A stretch of DNA of 8,261 nt from Dialister sp. (GTDB taxonomy: Bacteria > Bacillota > Negativicutes > Veillonellales > Dialisteraceae): NCBI GenBank assembly GCA_022722495.1, contig JAIJLI010000068.1:1-8261 (forward strand), read 5' to 3'. The first letter of the stretch is position 1. Every line of letters begins with the position of its first letter. This document shows positions 5,327 through 8,261 of this stretch, one piece after another. Under the pieces are notes generated by a model. It was not told the origin of the DNA and did not search any database. It worked only from the letters and a program-made list of their open reading frames with translations. Made by a program: the position numbers and the translations under genes.

Positions 5327-6973
5327 ATGAACCTGCTCAAAAAACACCTCGACTCTCTTCTGGTGGGGCTGGTTCTTCTTTTCCTAGTGGTCATGCCACT
5401 GCTTACGATCTTCGTCAAGGCCGTCGTCATTGATGACAGCCTTGATTTTTCATATGCAGCCACTGCCCTTTTGGAAGAAGGAAACCTGCCTATGATCGGA
5501 AACTCCCTTCTTTTGGGACTTCTGGTCGTCATCACCTCCACCGCGATCGCGATGCCGCTCGCCTATCTCTTCTCACGCACGGAATTTGCCATGAAAAAAC
5601 ACTTTGACCTGCTCTTTCTCATCCCCTTCATGACTCCGCCCTATATCGCGTCGATGGGCTGGATCCTTTTCATGCAGAAACGTGGCCTTTTCGCCCAGCT
5701 CTTCCCTGCCTTTCCCAATGGCGTCCCCGCCTTTTTCACCTTAGGCGGTCTCGTCCTCGTCATGAGCCTGCACCTTTTCCCCTTCATGCTGACACTCCTG
5801 AGAAATGCCATGGCGAATATCCCCTCCAGTCTGGAAGAGTCTGCTGCCGTCATGGGCGCTCCCTTCTCCGTCCGGATGCGGAAGATCTTCCTGCCGCTCC
5901 TTTTGGGAAACTATGCCATCGGCGCACTCCTCATCTTCGTGAAAACACTCTCCGAGTACGGCACTCCCTATACACTTGGGCGGCGTATCGGATTTGACGT
6001 CTTCACGACCTCCATCCACCGCTATGCCGCCATTGCCCCCGTATCCTTCGGCAAAGCAGCCGTGCTCGCCTCTGTACTCGTCACCATCTGCCTCCTTCTC
6101 TGGATGGTGCAGAATACCATCACAACCCGTAAAAGTTACTCACTCGTAGGCGGCAAGGGCAAACGAATGACGCTCACTCCTCTCTCTCCACTGGCCAAAG
6201 CCATCGCCTGGGGCTACCTTGCTTTTCTCCTCCTGCTATCCATTGTCATCCCCTACTTCTCCATCATTTCCACCTCTCTCATCAAGCTGCGCGGTTTCGG
6301 ACTCTCGGCAGGTAATTTCACTCTTTCTCACTATGCTGAACTTTTCAGCGAGACGGAGAATGATGCCCTCTCCGCCATCGGAAACAGCCTCTTCCTTGGC
6401 ATTGCCAGCGCAACTCTCTGCGCCATACTGGGGACACTCATCGTGCTTACTGTACGAAGACATAAAAAGAGCGGCAAGATCCTTGAAGCGCAAAGCCTTC
6501 TCCCGGAAATGCTCCCCGGCATCGTCCTTGTCATTGGCATCATGCTCTTTTGGAATGACATCTACTCCCTTCTGCCGCTGTACAACACCATGGCGATCCT
6601 CGTCATCACCTACGTCATCCTCTTCCTGCCCTACACCGTCCAGTACGTCACCTCTGCCTTCACGCAGATGAGCGAAAGCCTGACCGAAGCCGGACGTGTC
6701 TTCGGCGGAAGCTCTTGCTATATTTTCCGCCACATCACCCTGCCTTTGATCTTGAAAGGTGTCTGCGCCGGATGGATGATGACTTTCATCATTTCTGTCC
6801 GCGAGCTCGTCGCACCTAGCCTCATCGCACCACCGAATACCCTTGTCATCTCCACCTACATTATGCGTGAATTCGAGCAGGGCAGCGTCTCCCTAGGCAT
6901 GTCCATGGCCGTCCTCTGCGTGGCCATCACCGTGAGTGCGCTGATGATACTGAAGAGGAAAATGAGACTGTAA
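5327..6973 (+). CDS. ABC importer permease, fused two-domain iron type (FbpB-like)
   Basis: This is the membrane channel of the importer. The 548 residues contain two consecutive binding-protein-dependent transport domains, a fusion typical of ferric-iron FbpB/SfuB permeases; spermidine and sugar importers usually split them into two proteins. About 12 membrane segments are visible; those of the first half lie roughly at 10-30, 60-82, 93-115, 137-158, 190-206 and 245-262, and the second half starts near 294. Each half has an EAA-type coupling loop that contacts the ATPase: EESAAVMGAPFSVRMRKIFL (170-189) and TEAGRVFGGSSCYIFRHITL (453-472). I chose the ATG at 5327 because AAAGGA lies six bases upstream and the first hydrophobic helix begins soon after. 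A GTG at 5213 would add 38 residues lacking a ribosome binding site and covering the repeat. The 137-bp gap from the lipoprotein gene is large for an operon but has no terminator. Confidence 0.92.
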   Translation: MNLLKKHLDSLLVGLVLLFLVVMPLLTIFVKAVVIDDSLDFSYAATALLEEGNLPMIGNSLLLGLLVVITSTAIAMPLAYLFSRTEFAMKKHFDLLFLIPFMTPPYIASMGWILFMQKRGLFAQLFPAFPNGVPAFFTLGGLVLVMSLHLFPFMLTLLRNAMANIPSSLEESAAVMGAPFSVRMRKIFLPLLLGNYAIGALLIFVKTLSEYGTPYTLGRRIGFDVFTTSIHRYAAIAPVSFGKAAVLASVLVTICLLLWMVQNTITTRKSYSLVGGKGKRMTLTPLSPLAKAIAWGYLAFLLLLSIVIPYFSIISTSLIKLRGFGLSAGNFTLSHYAELFSETENDALSAIGNSLFLGIASATLCAILGTLIVLTVRRHKKSGKILEAQSLLPEMLPGIVLVIGIMLFWNDIYSLLPLYNTMAILVITYVILFLPYTVQYVTSAFTQMSESLTEAGRVFGGSSCYIFRHITLPLILKGVCAGWMMTFIISVRELVAPSLIAPPNTLVISTYIMREFEQGSVSLGMSMAVLCVAITVSALMILKRKMRL

Positions 6974-6976
6974 GAC

Positions 6977-7000
6977 TTTGAGATTTTGAGATTTTGAGAC
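6977..7000 (+). repeat. 8-bp tandem repeat, three units
   Basis: Immediately after the permease stop codon, TTTGAGAT occurs twice in tandem (6977-6984, 6985-6992) followed by TTTGAGAC (6993-7000). Only the last base of the third unit differs. The tract is non-coding and lies between the permease gene and the shared terminator. Confidence 0.75.
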
Positions 7001-7002
7001 GC

Positions 7003-7030
7003 CAGACTTCAGACTTCTAACGTCTAACAT
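7003..7030 (+). repeat. degenerate 7-bp tandem repeats, four units
   Basis: Four heptamers follow in perfect register: CAGACTT twice (7003-7009, 7010-7016), then CTAACGT (7017-7023) and CTAACAT (7024-7030). All begin with C and share an A at the third or fourth place, suggesting decay from related units. The tract is two bases after the 8-bp repeat and ends 14 bases before the terminator palindrome. Confidence 0.65.
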
Positions 7031-7044
7031 CTCCCAAGCACAAC

Positions 7045-7078
7045 AAAAAAAATCGCAGCTTTCGCTGCGATTTTTTTT
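7045..7078. terminator. bidirectional rho-independent terminator
   Basis: A8 followed by TCGCAGC (7045-7059) pairs perfectly with GCTGCGA and T8 (7064-7078) around a 4-nt loop (TTTC on plus, GAAA on minus). Each strand therefore ends in a U-tract after a G+C-rich stem. It lies between convergent genes, 71 bp after the permease stop and 12 bp after the porin stop on the other strand, so it can end both transcripts. Confidence 0.92.
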
Positions 7079-7090
7079 GATTACGCTTGA

Positions 7091-8261
7091 TTAGAACTTG
7101 TAGTTGAGGGAAACGTTCCAAGCGTTGTCATCGTACTTCGATTCGTTAGCTTTGGTGTAGCCACTGATGTCGAATGCAAATTCACCGCGGAGGGAAATGT
7201 TCTTCTGGAGAGCGACCTGTGCCACGACGTTCCAGAATTTCATTTCCTTATCACCTGCGCTGAAGAAGTCATTCACCTGATAGGTGGTGCCGCCGAAGTA
7301 AGCATTGGTGCCGACTCTGTTGTAAGCCACATCCAGAGAGAAGGAGCCCGGCTTCTTCAGGTCGAGCGCGCCGTAGCCGATGCCGGCCTGCCAAGTCTTA
7401 TTGTTATTGTCAGCGTTGGATTTCCAGTATTCACCGAATACACGGAAATCATTTGCCGGAACAGTCAGGTTCACGCCCCAGATGTTGTCGAAGCCAATAG
7501 CCAGATCGCCATTGATATCTTTGACGTTCTTGGCATCACTGCCCTGGAAGGCCACATAGGCAGCGCCGAGTTTCGCAAAGTCGAAGTCATAGTCTGCCTG
7601 CGCAAAGAATGCATCATGGGCTTTGACTTCTTTCTTGGCACCGGTAGTGTCTGTAGCAGCAACCGCAGCTTTGCCGGTGACAGCCGCTCTATCGCTGGCA
7701 TTGAACTGGCCGAAGGCAGCCTTTACATCAAATTTGCCATCATTGTATACGACCTGTGCGCCATCGTACTGGTCATCGTACTGGATCCCGCCGAGGAGAG
7801 TGACCGGCTGACGGCCAAGAGTGACAGAGGTTTCTTTGCTGAAGTTATGGGTAACGTAGATACGGTCAGCGGTGGTCGAAGAGGTATCCGCGCCCTTGAA
7901 GTCCATGTTGTTCACCAGACGAGCCTGTACGACCGTGCTGTCATTGACCTGCCCCTTGATATTCAGGCGGACACGGCCATTGTATTTGTCAGCACCGTTT
8001 TTGGCTGTATCCTGGAAACGCATACGAGCATCACCGGACCAGGAAATATTGCCAACTTTCTTTTCGAGGTTTCCTACACGGACGCCGAGGTTTGCGAGTT
8101 CGTCAGCGTATTCGCCAGCGAGTTTGTCTAAGGTTGCCTGCTGCTGTGCATTCAGCTGGTCCTCTTTCGCCATGAGGCGAGCTACGATCTGAGCCAGTTC
8201 GTAACGGGTCATGTTTCTTTCGCCTTTGAAGGTGCCGTCCGGATAGCCTTCTACGACGCCC
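7091..8261 (-). CDS. SLH-domain outer-membrane porin, OmpM-like (5' end cut by window edge)
   Basis: This is an outer-membrane barrel protein that also tethers the membrane to the cell wall. The open frame continues past the internal ATG at 8212 to the window edge, and the extra residues read GVVEGYPDGTFKGERN, followed by MTRYELAQIVARLM. Together these are the end of an SLH domain, so the true start and signal peptide lie outside. Residues 17-52 after that Met form a likely coiled-coil spacer (LNAQQQATLDKLAGEYADEL, then NLGVRVGNLEKKV). The rest alternates polar and hydrophobic residues as expected for a porin barrel, beginning ISWSGDARMRFQD and ending NVSLNYKF with the terminal Phe typical of BAM substrates. 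In Negativicutes such SLH domains bind polyamine-modified peptidoglycan (shown for Selenomonas Mep45). About 389 residues are visible. The gene is convergent with the importer operon and shares its terminator. Confidence 0.92.
   Translation of the reverse strand, partial: GVVEGYPDGTFKGERNMTRYELAQIVARLMAKEDQLNAQQQATLDKLAGEYADELANLGVRVGNLEKKVGNISWSGDARMRFQDTAKNGADKYNGRVRLNIKGQVNDSTVVQARLVNNMDFKGADTSSTTADRIYVTHNFSKETSVTLGRQPVTLLGGIQYDDQYDGAQVVYNDGKFDVKAAFGQFNASDRAAVTGKAAVAATDTTGAKKEVKAHDAFFAQADYDFDFAKLGAAYVAFQGSDAKNVKDINGDLAIGFDNIWGVNLTVPANDFRVFGEYWKSNADNNNKTWQAGIGYGALDLKKPGSFSLDVAYNRVGTNAYFGGTTYQVNDFFSAGDKEMKFWNVVAQVALQKNISLRGEFAFDISGYTKANESKYDDNAWNVSLNYKF

Noticed and set aside
1..8261. CRISPR arrays, tRNA/rRNA genes, insertion sequences, toxin-antitoxin or phage-defence genes
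   Set aside because: None was recognisable; the coding space is fully explained by ribosomal proteins, one importer and one porin.

Overview
The window looks like chromosomal DNA from a Negativicutes bacterium (diderm Firmicutes; the Veillonella / Dialister / Megasphaera group). Three things point there. The ribosomal proteins are of ordinary bacterial type with strong AGGAGG ribosome binding sites. The transport cluster includes a lipoprotein. The right-hand gene encodes an outer-membrane porin whose N-terminus is an S-layer-homology (SLH) domain, the OmpM arrangement characteristic of this class. The genus is an inference and was not resolved.

Layout. Positions 1-2660 (minus strand) hold the start of the S10 ribosomal protein operon, read right to left: rpsJ (S10), rplC (L3), rplD (L4), rplW (L23) and a 3'-truncated rplB (L2). 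Spacing is tight, with one TAATG overlap and two places where the stop codon merges into the next Shine-Dalgarno sequence. A good sigma-A type promoter (about 2807-2835) and a roughly 140-nt leader with several potential hairpins precede rpsJ. No tuf or str-operon gene lies upstream of rpsJ. Instead, an AT-rich spacer (about 2836-3132) separates it from a divergent transport operon.

Positions 3133-6973 (plus strand) hold a complete binding-protein-dependent ABC importer in the order ATPase, lipoprotein substrate-binding protein, fused double-domain permease. All three parts resemble the ferric-iron (FbpABC/AfuABC) family, but the substrate cannot be proven from sequence. The spacers on both sides of the permease gene carry short degenerate tandem repeats of 7 bp (and 8 bp downstream) that no gene explains. 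The importer operon and the convergent porin gene share a symmetrical bidirectional terminator at 7045-7078.

Positions 7091-8261 (minus strand) hold the SLH-domain porin; its start lies beyond the window edge. The porin would allow small solutes across the outer membrane and link it to peptidoglycan. The importer would then carry its substrate across the inner membrane. A link between the two is only suggested by adjacency.

I found no clearly new multi-gene system. The least explained signals are the structured S10 leader and the tandem micro-repeats around the permease gene.
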